In this document: positions 27,536 through 37,325 of the stretch, one piece after another
How positions within the stretch are numbered: the first letter of the stretch is position 1
Layout: each line of letters opens with the position of its first letter
Assembly (NCBI RefSeq): GCF_005116575.1
Contig: NZ_SWCN01000009.1
Coordinates: 62,001 to 126,000, forward strand
Source: Desulforhopalus sp. IMCC35007
Lineage (GTDB): Bacteria; Desulfobacterota; Desulfobulbia; Desulfobulbales; Desulfocapsaceae
Reading direction: 5' to 3'
Length of the DNA stretch: 64,000 nt
Translations under genes and position numbers: made by a program
The notes under the pieces: model-generated
Told to the model about the DNA's origin: nothing
The model's database searches: none
What the model saw: only the letters and a program-made list of their open reading frames with translations

Positions 27536-29550
27536 CCTATTTCAATCTCCAATAGTCGCATCTTTTTGATACGATCCCGCAATTCAGCGGCCTTTTCAAA
27601 AGCCAGTTCTTTGGCTGCCTGGTGCATCTCTTTTTCCAGTTTACCGATTTCTTTTTCCAGATCTTTTACTGAGCTAAAATACGGCATTTCTTCGGCCGCC
27701 TGCAAAAGCCCCTCTCCAAAGTCATCAGCGACATAACCCGAATTATGTAAATGCTGTTGCATGGTATCTTTGACAGCGGAAATGATAGTTTTCGGCAGAA
27801 TACCATGTTTACGATTATAGTCTTTCTGGATCGCTCTTCTGCGCTCCGTTTCCTCAATAGTATAACGCATGGAACCGGTAATCGTATCGGCGTACATGAT
27901 AACCAACCCTTCACTGTTTCGGGCTGCCCGGCCACAGGTCTGTACCAGAGATCGCTCAGAGCGGAGAAAACCTTCCTTATCCGCATCGAGAATCGCAACC
28001 AGTGACACTTCTGGAATATCAAGTCCTTCTCTCAGCAGGTTTATGCCTATGAGAACATTATAGTCGCCCTTGCGCAGATCACGAATAAGTTCAATTCGCT
28101 CGAGTGTTTTGATGTCGGAATGCAGATACCTCACCTTGATGTCAAGGTTCTCATAGTAATCGGTAAGGTCTTCAGCCATCCTCTTGGTAAGGGTCGTCAC
28201 CAGGACGGCCTCTCCACGGTCCGACCGGATACGGATCTCTTCGAGAAGATCATCAACCTGGGTGGTCGCCGGTCGAACTTCAATTTTAGGGTCGAGCAGG
28301 CCGGTTGGTCGAATCACCTGTTCAACGACTTTCCCTTTGGTCTGCTCAAGTTCATAGGGACCGGGAGTGGCAGATACATAGATAACCTGATTGATTCGCT
28401 GAGTAAACTCATCAAAGCGTAATGGGCGGTTATCCAGAGCCGACGGCAAACGAAAACCAAAATCAACCAAGGTCTGTTTCCGTGAGCGATCTCCATTGTA
28501 CATGCCATTCAACTGGCCGATACCAATATGACTCTCATCTATAAACAGGAGAAAATCCTCAGCAAAATAATCAAGCAGATTTGGAGGCGGGGCTCCAGAA
28601 GGTTTTCCTGTGAGATGGCGACTATAATTTTCAATTCCTGTGCAATAGCCAAGCTCCTGTATCATCTCGAGGTCAAACAAGGTCCGCTGATCGAGTCGTT
28701 GCGCTTCAACGAGTCTGTTTTCAGTATAAAACGTCTCAAGTCTTTCGGACAGTTCTACCTTTATTGCATCCGTTGCTTTTTGCAATCTGTCTTTTGAGGT
28801 GACAAAGTGGCTACCCGGAAAAACAGTGTACTCCTCAAGCCTTTCGTAAACTACACCCCTCAGCGGATCAATGACGGTTATACTTTCCAGGGTGTCGCCG
28901 AAAAATTCAACGCGAATAGCCCTGTCTTCTTCATGTACCGGAAAAATATCCAGCACGTCACCACGAACCCTGAAGGTACCACGATGAAAAGAGATGTCAT
29001 TTCTCTCATACTGCATAAAGACAAGCCTGCGCTGTATCTCTTCTGTTGGATAATCCTCATCGGTTTTCAGAAAAAGATGCATGTTCTTATACTCGTCTGG
29101 AGAGCCCAGACCATAGATACAGGAAACAGAGGCGACAATCAGAACATCTCTTCTGGTGAGTAAAGAACGGGTGGCAGAATGGCGTAACTTATCAATCGCA
29201 TCGTTGATGGATGAGTCTTTTTCTATATAGCTGTCTGACTGAGGAATATAGGCTTCCGGCTGATAATAATCATAATAAGAAACAAAATACTCCACCGCAT
29301 TATCGGGAAAAAGTTCCTTAAACTCACTGAATAATTGGGCAGCCAGAGTTTTATTGGGTGCTATGACAAGGCTTGGCCTTTGGACCTGCTGGATAACATT
29401 TGCCATGGTAAAGGTCTTGCCAGACCCTGTAACACCCAGTAATACCTGGCTCTTGTCACCTCTCAACACCCCATCCACCAGGGCCTTCACCGCCACGGGC
29501 TGATCCCCGGAGAGTTCATATTTTGATTTGAGAGTAAAGACTTTTTCCAT
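27532..29550 (-). CDS. uvrB: Excinuclease ABC subunit B
   Basis: 672 residues, normal UvrB length from the ATG at 29550 ([18 protein letters not shown]). Walker A is [12 protein letters not shown], the beta-hairpin segment is [12 protein letters not shown], the DEAD-like box is LFIDESH, and a C-terminal UVR helix pair (about 625-665) contacts UvrC. It verifies DNA damage in nucleotide excision repair. The frame stays open to 29694 but that stretch overlaps the histidine kinase end and is unlike UvrB. Confidence 0.96.
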   Translation of the reverse strand: MEKVFTLKSKYELSGDQPVAVKALVDGVLRGDKSQVLLGVTGSGKTFTMANVIQQVQRPSLVIAPNKTLAAQLFSEFKELFPDNAVEYFVSYYDYYQPEAYIPQSDSYIEKDSSINDAIDKLRHSATRSLLTRRDVLIVASVSCIYGLGSPDEYKNMHLFLKTDEDYPTEEIQRRLVFMQYERNDISFHRGTFRVRGDVLDIFPVHEEDRAIRVEFFGDTLESITVIDPLRGVVYERLEEYTVFPGSHFVTSKDRLQKATDAIKVELSERLETFYTENRLVEAQRLDQRTLFDLEMIQELGYCTGIENYSRHLTGKPSGAPPPNLLDYFAEDFLLFIDESHIGIGQLNGMYNGDRSRKQTLVDFGFRLPSALDNRPLRFDEFTQRINQVIYVSATPGPYELEQTKGKVVEQVIRPTGLLDPKIEVRPATTQVDDLLEEIRIRSDRGEAVLVTTLTKRMAEDLTDYYENLDIKVRYLHSDIKTLERIELIRDLRKGDYNVLIGINLLREGLDIPEVSLVAILDADKEGFLRSERSLVQTCGRAARNSEGLVIMYADTITGSMRYTIEETERRRAIQKDYNRKHGILPKTIISAVKDTMQQHLHNSGYVADDFGEGLLQAAEEMPYFSSVKDLEKEIGKLEKEMHQAAKELAFEKAAELRDRIKKMRLLEIEIG

Positions 29551-29690
29551 GAAGTGTATAACCTGATGAGCTGAGATAGAAATGGAGAGGCATACTACCA
29601 GATCTGAGATTGAATATCCAGCCTGCGATAGCCCCCGACAAGGGAGAAAACTCTGGCAACAAAAAGATGATGAATGAGAAAGGGAAACCA

Positions 29691-31805
29691 TCAAACGATG
29701 GGTATATGGATAAAAAAGGTGGAACCTTCGACACTTACACTGGAAAAAGTAATTTTACCTCCTATACTTTTCATTGTACCGTAGGCAACAGACAGTCCGA
29801 GCCCCGCCCCCTCCACCTGGGGTTTGGTTGAAAAAAACGGTTCAAATACAAGCTCCTGTAGCTCCTTTTCAATCCCCTGTCCGGTATCTTTTATACCGAT
29901 TATCATCCAATTCCCGTCCAGTTGCCCCGAGATATGCAAATGACCACCGGACCGTTCCATCGCCTCAATACTATTGAGCACAATATTTCGAATCACAAGG
30001 GTAAGCTTATTTTTACTGACCTGAAACTGCGATGCACGCTCCTCCAATTCCACAGTGCAGTGTATTCCTTCAGATTGCAGCAAAAGGCGTATCTCTCCCA
30101 GCACCGAATCGATAACGGAGTATATATCAACGATGAGATCAGGGCTCTTCGACTCAAAGTAGACTTCCTGGAATTCACGAACCATGGTTCTCATCTTTTC
30201 ACATTCTACACTGGCGAGATGCAAGAGCACCTTATCATCTTCCTCAAGAACCAGACGCTCTGAGAGATCTTTAATGACAGCACGTACACCAAAAAGAGGA
30301 TTTCCAAACTCATGGGCAAAGCTTGCAGACAGACGATTTACCGCTTCCATCTTCTTGGTATTGATGAGTTCGTCCTGCAAGGCGGTTTCATAGGAAACCT
30401 CTTTGTATATCCCAATGATGTTTACTATCCTGCCCCTGTCGTCAAACACAGGAGAGATAATACAAAAAAGCTGTACTGAGCCCCATTTCGACTTGGCCCG
30501 GACAACACCTTCCCATTTATTGCCGCTACGTAACTGTTTATCAAAGTTTCTGACGGAAAAATCAGTTCCACCAGAGAGGTTGACAAAAGTGAGCAACGAT
30601 CTCCCCAGTATCTCGTCTCTTGTAAATCCGGACCAGCGCACCGTGCTTTGATTGACATATTCTATGCGTTTTTTGGCATCAGCAATAATCACCATGAGCG
30701 GCGACTGCTCCACAGCTTGATTCAGAAGCTCGTGTTCATGCAGCAATTGTCGTTTTTCACTGTTATCCTCTATGAAAATTATGGCACCGGAGACTTTTTC
30801 CACCTGAAAAACAGGGTAGGAACGAATAGAAACCGGAATGATCTTTTGCGGTGAGAGAACAAGATACCCTTCATCACTTTGCCTGCTACTTCCAAGTTCC
30901 ATGGAAGCAGAGACAATATTTGATTGATAGTCTTTATGATCAGAATGGATCTGATGGGTAAAAAGAGTATCAACATGTTGCCCGACCACCCCATTATAGT
31001 CTGATTTCTCAAGCACTTTAATGGCCGCATCGTTGGCAAAAGAACAAAAACCCAGCCTGTCGATACCGATGATGGCCTCCTTGGTGGCGTCAAAAAACTG
31101 AAGAAGACGCTCTTCGTTCTCTTCAAACAACTTAAGGGCAATCCTCGCCTTATCGCGCATGGCGTTAAGGCCTGTAACCATCATATCTAGTTCATCTGCC
31201 TCTGACTTTTTTCTTCTCTGCAGCGCAATAGGTTCCGGGCGCCTGGTGATGTCCTCAAGGCGTATCTGGCGAGCAATTTCTTCCAGATGCCTGGTGACCA
31301 GATACTGAAACATAAGAAAAACAAAGCCCGCTACGATGAAAATCTTGACACCATTGGACACAAGAGTCTGGATAAATTTATGAAAAATATATTCTCGCAC
31401 CGGGGTGATGTCTGTGGCCACCGTCAACACACCAGCATTCAACTCCTTTTGTCGGTTAATCCAAAAAGGTTGATTTGAGACAAGCCCATGCTCCAGATTA
31501 CGGTTCCCTCTCTCCCAGAAGACCTGATCGTCAACAATCACCGCTGCGTAGGCAATTGGAGCTAAATCCATGATTCTTTTTAAAACATTGTTTACAGACT
31601 GGCTGTCACCTTGCAAAACAAGACGGTTGAGTTCAGGTACGTGTTTCTCTGTAACCTGACCAAGCCTGCTTGAAATTCTATCAAGTGAGTCGTGATAATC
31701 GAAATAGAGCTGCGCCACAGCAGTGAGAAGGGTAAGCGACGAGCTTACCACGACAAGCCAGAATACAAGCTTGCCCGCTATTCTGTTTACTCTTTTTCCA
31801 TTCAT
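29691..31805 (-). CDS. PAS-domain membrane sensor histidine kinase
   Basis: About 704 residues. Two transmembrane helices (about 14-35 and 155-172) flank a ~115-residue periplasmic sensor domain. A HAMP-like linker, two PAS domains (about 245-350 and 365-480), a HisKA domain with phospho-acceptor in [12 protein letters not shown], and a HATPase_c domain ([32 protein letters not shown]) follow. The ligand is unknown. No response regulator is adjacent, so it is an orphan kinase. No good ribosome site precedes ATG 31805. Its stop lies 141 bp before uvrB on the same strand. Confidence 0.88.
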   Translation of the reverse strand: MNGKRVNRIAGKLVFWLVVVSSSLTLLTAVAQLYFDYHDSLDRISSRLGQVTEKHVPELNRLVLQGDSQSVNNVLKRIMDLAPIAYAAVIVDDQVFWERGNRNLEHGLVSNQPFWINRQKELNAGVLTVATDITPVREYIFHKFIQTLVSNGVKIFIVAGFVFLMFQYLVTRHLEEIARQIRLEDITRRPEPIALQRRKKSEADELDMMVTGLNAMRDKARIALKLFEENEERLLQFFDATKEAIIGIDRLGFCSFANDAAIKVLEKSDYNGVVGQHVDTLFTHQIHSDHKDYQSNIVSASMELGSSRQSDEGYLVLSPQKIIPVSIRSYPVFQVEKVSGAIIFIEDNSEKRQLLHEHELLNQAVEQSPLMVIIADAKKRIEYVNQSTVRWSGFTRDEILGRSLLTFVNLSGGTDFSVRNFDKQLRSGNKWEGVVRAKSKWGSVQLFCIISPVFDDRGRIVNIIGIYKEVSYETALQDELINTKKMEAVNRLSASFAHEFGNPLFGVRAVIKDLSERLVLEEDDKVLLHLASVECEKMRTMVREFQEVYFESKSPDLIVDIYSVIDSVLGEIRLLLQSEGIHCTVELEERASQFQVSKNKLTLVIRNIVLNSIEAMERSGGHLHISGQLDGNWMIIGIKDTGQGIEKELQELVFEPFFSTKPQVEGAGLGLSVAYGTMKSIGGKITFSSVSVEGSTFFIHIPIV

Positions 31806-32012
31806 GATGGGCAAAAAGGTATTTAAGGAGTGCGGAGACCACTCATGGAGGTCCCCGGATTAACCGACTGAAAAGGGCATACTCAACGTTAATCTATTCT
31901 AGACGAATAAGATAATATGACAAGTTGATACTACTCCCTAGTACAGGGTGGGTACATATACCCATATCAAACAATTGTCTACACCCTATTTTCAGGGCCA
32001 GTCAGGCAAACA

Positions 32013-32231
32013 CTACTTACACAATTCCCAGTAAATGCAATCTTTGGGGCAATTTTTCATTGCCTCTTCCACCAGATCTTCCGGATACTCATGCAATTCA
32101 ACCACCTCCATTATGCCCATCGCAGAATTAAATCGAAACACCTTGGGAGCAATTTCGATGCACCCTCTACAATCACTGCAGCGGCTGAGATCAATGACAG
32201 GAAATTGAATCTGTTTTTTTGCAACACACAT
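32013..32231 (-). CDS. Single-cluster [4Fe-4S] ferredoxin
   Basis: 72 residues. Three cysteines C18-x2-C21-x2-C24 and a fourth, C61-P, form one [4Fe-4S] site, as in the Desulfovibrio ferredoxin I type; C65 and C71 are extra. It is divergent from the flavodiiron gene and may donate electrons to it, which is inference from position only. The gene is flanked by AT-rich DNA and appears to be monocistronic. Confidence 0.85.
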   Translation of the reverse strand: MCVAKKQIQFPVIDLSRCSDCRGCIEIAPKVFRFNSAMGIMEVVELHEYPEDLVEEAMKNCPKDCIYWELCK

Positions 32232-32512
32232 AATAGTACCCTTTTAAAATAATCCCATGGAAGTCTATATACTATTCCAGTGTAGAATTTATTTACAGCA
32301 TTTTTCCGTTCATTGAATATAGTAATCATTCCTGAAATATTGGTTCCAGGATTATATCTATTCCTGAATCCTTTTATTGTAATAGTTTTTACTGTCCATT
32401 ATGATAGATGGTAAATTTTATTTTTTATGAACTGATGTCGTGATAACAGTTGTTTACTGATAGCGACAAACACGCAAATACGCAGAAACATACCAAACTA
32501 CTGGAGTCTAGA
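32232..32512. promoter_or_regulatory. Divergent ferredoxin/fprA promoter region
   Basis: 281 bp, AT-rich. Two direct copies of ATTCCTGAA (32328-32336 and 32360-32368) lie 32 bp apart, about three helix turns. A related inverted element, TTCCAGGA (32344-32351), sits between them. This spacing suggests regulator half-sites on one DNA face. No known box is recognised. Confidence 0.35.
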
Positions 32513-33712
32513 ATGAGTAAGAACGAATTAGCAAAAGGCATTCACTGGGTTGGAGCCGTTGACTGGGATATCAGAGATTTCCACGGTTACTCCACCTATA
32601 AAGGTACAACTTATAATGCTTTTCTAGTTATTGATGAGAAGGTAACTCTTTTTGATACCGTCAAACACTCTCACAAGGGAGAATTATTACGCAACATCCG
32701 CGCCATAATTGATCCTGAAAAAATTGATTACATCGTTGTCAATCATGTTGAAATGGACCATTCCGGCAGTCTTCCCGAACTGGTTGAGTTGATAAAACCG
32801 GAAAAGGTTTTTTGTTCTCCAATGGGGCAAAAGGCTATACTTGATCATTTTCACAGGCCCGACTGGCCCTTTGAAGTTGTAAAATCCGGTGATGAGGTTT
32901 CTCTGGGTAAGCGTACCGTACAGTTCATCGAGACAAGAATGCTACACTGGCCGGACTCCATGTTCAGTTTCTTAAAAGAGGACGGAATTCTCTTTTCCAG
33001 TGATGCCTTCGGACAACATCTGGCGAGCAGTGAGCGTTTTGATGATGAAGTCGATCTCTCGGAAGTTATGAAAGAGAGCGCCAAATATTATGCAAACATC
33101 CTGTATCTTTTTGCACCACTTATCCAGAAATTACTGGCCTCGGTCGCTGAAATGAATCTGAACATCAAGATGATCGCCCCAGACCACGGGGTCATCTGGC
33201 GGACACACCAGAGTGAAATCCTTGCTGCCTATGACAAATGGAGTCGTGCCGAATCCGACAAAAAAGCACTGGTTATTTATGACTCCATGTGGCACTCCAC
33301 TGAAGAGATGGCCCATGCGGTCAGCGATGGTCTGCTGGACGCCGGAGTAAGTACCAACTTGGTCAACCTCCAGGTACACCACAGAAGTGATGTTATGACC
33401 CAGGTTCTTGGTGCAAAAGCAGTTGTGCTCGGATCATCAACGCTCAACAACGGGCTCCTTCCGCGGATGGCTGGATTCCTCATGTACATGAGAGGCCTTA
33501 AACCCACCAATAAAATAGGTGCAACCTTTGGTTCCTTTGGCTGGAGCGGTGAGGCTGTCAGTCTGATGAATAAAGCTCTTGAAGAGATGAAAATAAATGT
33601 CATTGAGGACGGCATGAAGGTAAAATATGTCCCGGATGAGGAAAAACTTGAAGAGTGTCGGGAGATGGGTAGAAGAATAGGCAAGGCCGTTTGTGATAGT
33701 TTTGACAAATAA
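32513..33712 (+). CDS. fprA: Flavodiiron protein (FprA/ROO type)
   Basis: 399 residues. The N-terminal beta-lactamase-like diiron domain has H78-x-E80-x-D82-H83 (NHVEMDHSG), plus LHWPDS, FSSDAFG and APDHGVIW. The C-terminal flavodoxin domain starts ALVIYDSMWHSTEEMA and binds FMN. It reduces O2 to water or NO to N2O, with electrons from rubredoxin or ferredoxin. The ATG at 32513 has GGAG 7 nt upstream; the frame opens to 32450. It starts a plus-strand cluster of redox genes. Confidence 0.95.
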   Translation: MSKNELAKGIHWVGAVDWDIRDFHGYSTYKGTTYNAFLVIDEKVTLFDTVKHSHKGELLRNIRAIIDPEKIDYIVVNHVEMDHSGSLPELVELIKPEKVFCSPMGQKAILDHFHRPDWPFEVVKSGDEVSLGKRTVQFIETRMLHWPDSMFSFLKEDGILFSSDAFGQHLASSERFDDEVDLSEVMKESAKYYANILYLFAPLIQKLLASVAEMNLNIKMIAPDHGVIWRTHQSEILAAYDKWSRAESDKKALVIYDSMWHSTEEMAHAVSDGLLDAGVSTNLVNLQVHHRSDVMTQVLGAKAVVLGSSTLNNGLLPRMAGFLMYMRGLKPTNKIGATFGSFGWSGEAVSLMNKALEEMKINVIEDGMKVKYVPDEEKLEECREMGRRIGKAVCDSFDK

Positions 33713-33724
33713 AAGCAGGTAGGC

Positions 33725-34207
33725 ATGCAACGCATATCTCAACACAACATATTGCTTGGCGGAGAATCATTTGCGCATTGCAGCCAGCAGGTTCATAAGT
33801 TTTTTGACCTGACCTCTCTTGTTATCTACGACTGTATAGAGATTCGGGAGCAGCAATCTGCTTCCGGTCTCGATACAGATTTCAGGTCCATCATCTACAG
33901 TGCAGAGCAGAAAAACAGAGAGACGGTACAGCGTCTCATTGCTGAGATAAGCCAATCAGGAATCACCGAGGTTTCTGATCTTATCAATATCAAGCAGGGC
34001 TATTTAAGTAAAACTTTTCACATTCTCAGCCATTTCCTTGATGGTTTTATAGGAGTAGACTCCTACTTTTATAATCTATTGGATGACAGCCACTGGCTTT
34101 CCCCTGAGACATCCCAACTCATAGAAAAAAAACCGGAACACTACTGGCTCTTGCATGTCGATGGCTATTCAACCACACCTGAAGAAGCAGGCCTGCTCCA
34201 CACTTAA
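33725..34207 (+). CDS. Unknown protein in the flavodiiron cluster
   Basis: 160 residues with no recognised domain. The sequence is soluble-looking and mostly helical, with an aromatic stretch FIGVDSYFYNLLDDSHWLS and a C-terminal EHYWLLHVDGYSTTPEEA. Two cysteines are near the N terminus (HCSQQ, YDCIE). It starts 12 bp after fprA, so it is co-transcribed with it, and precedes the rhodanese-ferritin gene. A role in oxygen or NO defence is inferred only from position. Confidence 0.65.
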   Translation: MQRISQHNILLGGESFAHCSQQVHKFFDLTSLVIYDCIEIREQQSASGLDTDFRSIIYSAEQKNRETVQRLIAEISQSGITEVSDLINIKQGYLSKTFHILSHFLDGFIGVDSYFYNLLDDSHWLSPETSQLIEKKPEHYWLLHVDGYSTTPEEAGLLHT

Positions 34208-34284
34208 ATACTGAAATCGCACCTGGAAAAATCAGGCGTCATGAACAATAAAAACTGGGTTATGTGCAAAGGATCAAAACGACA

Positions 34285-35100
34285 ATGCGATGGGCGACAC
34301 TTTTTACTACAACGGAAGATATCTCGGCTGCAAACGCAAAAGAATTCATTGAGGCCAGTCCTCAAACTTCATTTCAACTCGTTGATGTCCGTCAGCCAAA
34401 GGAATATCTGGAACAGCATATTCCCGGCGCGATACTGCTTCCCCTCAACGAGCTGAGAGACCGGATCAATGAACTGAGACACGACCTTCCTACCATTGTA
34501 TACTGCCGCTCGGGAGTCAGATCAAAAGCAGGCTGCCAGCTCCTTCAGGATAATAGTTTTACAGAGGTTCTCAATCTTCAGGGTGGCATTTTAAAGTGGA
34601 ACGGAGCAACGGCCTTTGGTGGTGAAGATTTTGGCCTGGATTTCTTTCTTCAGGGAACCTATGCCAATGGATTTGAATTTGCGTATCACCTGGAAAAAGG
34701 TTTACAGCAGTTTTATCTCCTGCTCTCTAAAAACGCCAGCTCAGAAAAGGTAGCTGAACTTCTCTTGAAAATGGCGAAGATAGAGGATGGACATATGGCA
34801 GCTCTCATAGCCCAGAGTAAAAATGCGGGCATGGAAATTAATATTTCTACTCATAACTCAGAAATAGTTGAAGGCGGTCTGTCCCTTGAACGACTGCACA
34901 GTGCCTTTGGGGACAATCTTAAGGATGCGAAATCCGTTGTCCAGCTTGCCATGATGTTTGAATCCCAGTCCTGGGATCTGTACAGCAGACTTGCGAGAAA
35001 AAGCCAGGATAGCGATGATAGGAATTTTTATTACAAAATAGCCGGCGAAGAACGGAAACATCTTGACAAACTAACAGCGGAATTGGACGATTTACTGTAA
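34285..35100 (+). CDS. Rhodanese-ferritin-like (rubrerythrin-type) fusion protein
   Basis: 271 residues. The N-terminal rhodanese domain (about 8-110) has the active cysteine C74 in YCRSGVRSK, so it is a single-domain sulfurtransferase of GlpE type. The C-terminal ferritin-like domain (about 125-270) keeps all diiron ligands: E137, E167-x2-H170, E226 and E256-x2-H259. Such fusions are found in sulfur and anaerobic bacteria and are thought to link sulfane sulfur handling to peroxide or O2 chemistry. The start could also be the GTG at 34264. It is followed by another rhodanese gene. Confidence 0.86.
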   Translation: MRWATLFTTTEDISAANAKEFIEASPQTSFQLVDVRQPKEYLEQHIPGAILLPLNELRDRINELRHDLPTIVYCRSGVRSKAGCQLLQDNSFTEVLNLQGGILKWNGATAFGGEDFGLDFFLQGTYANGFEFAYHLEKGLQQFYLLLSKNASSEKVAELLLKMAKIEDGHMAALIAQSKNAGMEINISTHNSEIVEGGLSLERLHSAFGDNLKDAKSVVQLAMMFESQSWDLYSRLARKSQDSDDRNFYYKIAGEERKHLDKLTAELDDLL

Positions 35101-35172
35101 TACTAGTTATTCATCGATAGAGAAAATAACTGTCTTATCCAGAGCATAAACGAATGATGGAGGAAAAAGAAA

Positions 35173-36336
35173 ATGTCTGTATTTACTTATAATGCCCTCG
35201 AACTCTACTCATGGCTGACCGAAAAAGCGGATATCATCGTTCTTGATGTCCGTAATAAAGTCGACTTTGGACGATTTAAGGTCGAATCACCCTATCCGCT
35301 TACAATGCTCAATATCTCCTATTTCGATTTTATGGAGATTGAGGATGAATGTGTACAACAGATTCCAAGGGATAAGCCCATCCGTGTCGTCTGCGCAAAA
35401 GAGGGATCCGCTCTGTATGTTTCTGAAATACTCGACAAACACGGTTTTGCAGATGTTGGCTATCTTGAAGGTGGGATTAAGACCTGGGGAAACCTGCTGG
35501 TTCCTAAACTGCTCTCCCCTGAAGAAAGTTATGAATTATATCAGTTTATCCGCCCAGGAAAGGCTTCCTGTTCCTATGGCCTGAAAGCTGCAAATGAACT
35601 CATGCTTTTTGACCCCAGCAGGAATACCAGCTTTTATCTTGATTTTGCAAAAGAGCATGATTGCAAGATTGTTAAAACCTTTGAGACACACCTTCAGGCG
35701 GATTACATCGCAGGTAGCCGGATCATCAGCGAGACAACTGGAGCCGAATTCATGGCAAATGAGAATGATTTTAAGGGTGCAAAAATCAAATATACCGCCC
35801 TTGAGGACAAAAAGAGCTACACCTTTTCAACCTCGGGGCCCGAAGTACAGTGCATCTTCACCCCAGGTCATACTCCCGGATCAACCAGCTTTCTCATTGA
35901 TGGGAAATATATGATTACCGGAGATATTATTTTCATTCAATCCGTCGGACGCCCCGATCTTGGCGGTCAGGTCAAGGCCTGGTCAGACGCTCTGTTTGAT
36001 ACCCTCCAGTATCTCAAAACCTATCCCGATAATATTCTGGTGCTCCCAGGGCACTATATGGATTGGAGTGAGGCGAACACCGATCTCAATTTCTGTGCGA
36101 CACTTGGTGAGACCAGAGAATTCAACAAAGCCATCTATGCCCTGCGTAATAAAAAAGAGTTCCTGGCCTTTATTGAAGGTAACATGAGAAAACAGCCGGA
36201 TGAATATGCCACCATCCGCAAAATAAACGCCAATCTCGAGCAAGCTGAAGACGACAAGGCAGAAGAGCTTGATCTTGGCAAAAATGAATGTGCTGCTACC
36301 GCATACGCCGCCCAGCAGGCATCTGCTGCTGCGTAG
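35173..36336 (+). CDS. Rhodanese plus metallo-beta-lactamase persulfide-dioxygenase-like protein
   Basis: 387 residues. Rhodanese domain first (about 1-110, active C74 in VVCAKEGS), then an MBL domain of the ETHE1/persulfide dioxygenase type (about 125-330). The iron ligands known from ETHE1 are kept: H173, H233 (FTPGHTPGS) and D251 (ITGDIIF), as is LPGH. The rest of the HxHxDH motif is altered to H173-L-Q175-A-D177-Y178, as expected for a mononuclear site. The domain order is the reverse of the usual dioxygenase-rhodanese fusion. It likely oxidises persulfides to sulfite. The C-terminal tail is Ala-rich. Confidence 0.85.
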   Translation: MSVFTYNALELYSWLTEKADIIVLDVRNKVDFGRFKVESPYPLTMLNISYFDFMEIEDECVQQIPRDKPIRVVCAKEGSALYVSEILDKHGFADVGYLEGGIKTWGNLLVPKLLSPEESYELYQFIRPGKASCSYGLKAANELMLFDPSRNTSFYLDFAKEHDCKIVKTFETHLQADYIAGSRIISETTGAEFMANENDFKGAKIKYTALEDKKSYTFSTSGPEVQCIFTPGHTPGSTSFLIDGKYMITGDIIFIQSVGRPDLGGQVKAWSDALFDTLQYLKTYPDNILVLPGHYMDWSEANTDLNFCATLGETREFNKAIYALRNKKEFLAFIEGNMRKQPDEYATIRKINANLEQAEDDKAEELDLGKNECAATAYAAQQASAAA

Positions 36337-36347
36337 CACCTCTATTG

Positions 36348-37151
36348 ATGGTAACAATATATGCCGACTACGGGGATGAACCCGAAGATGAGTTCATCCC
36401 CCTGCCCGCGTCCCTTGCCTGCGCCTATTATGACCTGGAAATGGACAGCGTTGAAGATGATATTATCTTCTATAATTCCCGCCTTCCTCAGCAGGCCCGT
36501 ATAGTGGAACTGGGTTGCGGTTCCGCCAGGGTCGGCAGTAAACTCTTAGGCGACGGACGACGCGTTATCGGTCTCGACATTTCGATCGATATGCTGAGAA
36601 AAGCCAGAGACCGCAACCTCCCCGGCCTACAGGTTGTGGGTATGGATATGACCGGGTTTGCCTTTAACAGCAGTTTTGACGCGGTTATCATTCCCTACAA
36701 CAGCTTAAATCTGTTAATCGAAAAACAACACATTAAACAATGCCTTACTGCCTGCAGACAACACCTGCAGCCAAATGGCCTCTTCATTGCCCAGATTTTT
36801 GTACCCACGCAAGAATTTATCAGTCAGGGCAAAAAATCCTTTCAATTTCAAATCCATGAGATGAAACCTGATGGGCGTCTTATCAAGGAAATACTCAAAG
36901 AGTATCAAGCAGAGTCGCAGACCATAATCGTAGAAGAAAGATATAGAGTTCGACCAGCAGGCAACAATGCTGGTCCCGCAGATTATAACAATATCTACAG
37001 AGTGGGGGCCCTCCTGGCCAATGACTGGCTGCAACTTATTGCGGAAAGCGGCTTCAGTGTAAAAAACTGTTACGAAGACTTCTCCTGTACGCCTTTTGGT
37101 ACTACAGATTCCTCCCGCCTTCTTGTTGAGGCCGTCAGCGACAGTAAATAA
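36348..37151 (+). CDS. Class I SAM-dependent methyltransferase
   Basis: 267 residues. The SAM-binding motif I is VELGCGSARVGS; motif II lies at VIGLDISIDML, and a later GMDMTGFAF segment fits the acidic-loop position. The substrate is unknown. It starts 11 bp after the rhodanese-MBL gene with an acidic N terminus (YADYGDEPEDEF), so it closes the fprA operon. The start is uncertain because no ribosome site is visible. Confidence 0.8.
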   Translation: MVTIYADYGDEPEDEFIPLPASLACAYYDLEMDSVEDDIIFYNSRLPQQARIVELGCGSARVGSKLLGDGRRVIGLDISIDMLRKARDRNLPGLQVVGMDMTGFAFNSSFDAVIIPYNSLNLLIEKQHIKQCLTACRQHLQPNGLFIAQIFVPTQEFISQGKKSFQFQIHEMKPDGRLIKEILKEYQAESQTIIVEERYRVRPAGNNAGPADYNNIYRVGALLANDWLQLIAESGFSVKNCYEDFSCTPFGTTDSSRLLVEAVSDSK

Positions 37152-37183
37152 TTATTCTCATTTTTTTATTTTTTATTTCATTC

Positions 37184-37225
37184 TTGACCTAGATCAAAGG
37201 TATCAAGATGCTGAGGGTGTAGTAT
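37184..37225 (+). promoter_or_regulatory. FNR/HcpR-type box and promoter of hcp
   Basis: TTGACCTAGATCAA (37184-37197) matches the CRP/FNR-family pattern TTGAT-N4-ATCAA at nine of ten positions. A -10-like TAGTAT (37220-37225) lies 29.5 bp from the box centre, which places the box near -41.5, as in class II activation. The same layout precedes the frdX-like gene. HcpR, the regulator of hcp in sulfate reducers, belongs to this family. Confidence 0.75.
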
Positions 37226-37325
37226 CTTCTCTAGTGACAGGCTGAACATATCGCTGTCGCTGTAGAAACAAGCATTTCATACCAAACGGTATATTTAAAA
37301 TACAAATTCAAATCAGGAGGTTTCC

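Noticed and set aside
29551-29694. N-terminal extension of uvrB to 29694
   Set aside because: The extra 48 residues overlap the histidine kinase end, have a Ser/Cys/Leu-rich non-UvrB composition, and UvrB starts normally at 29550.
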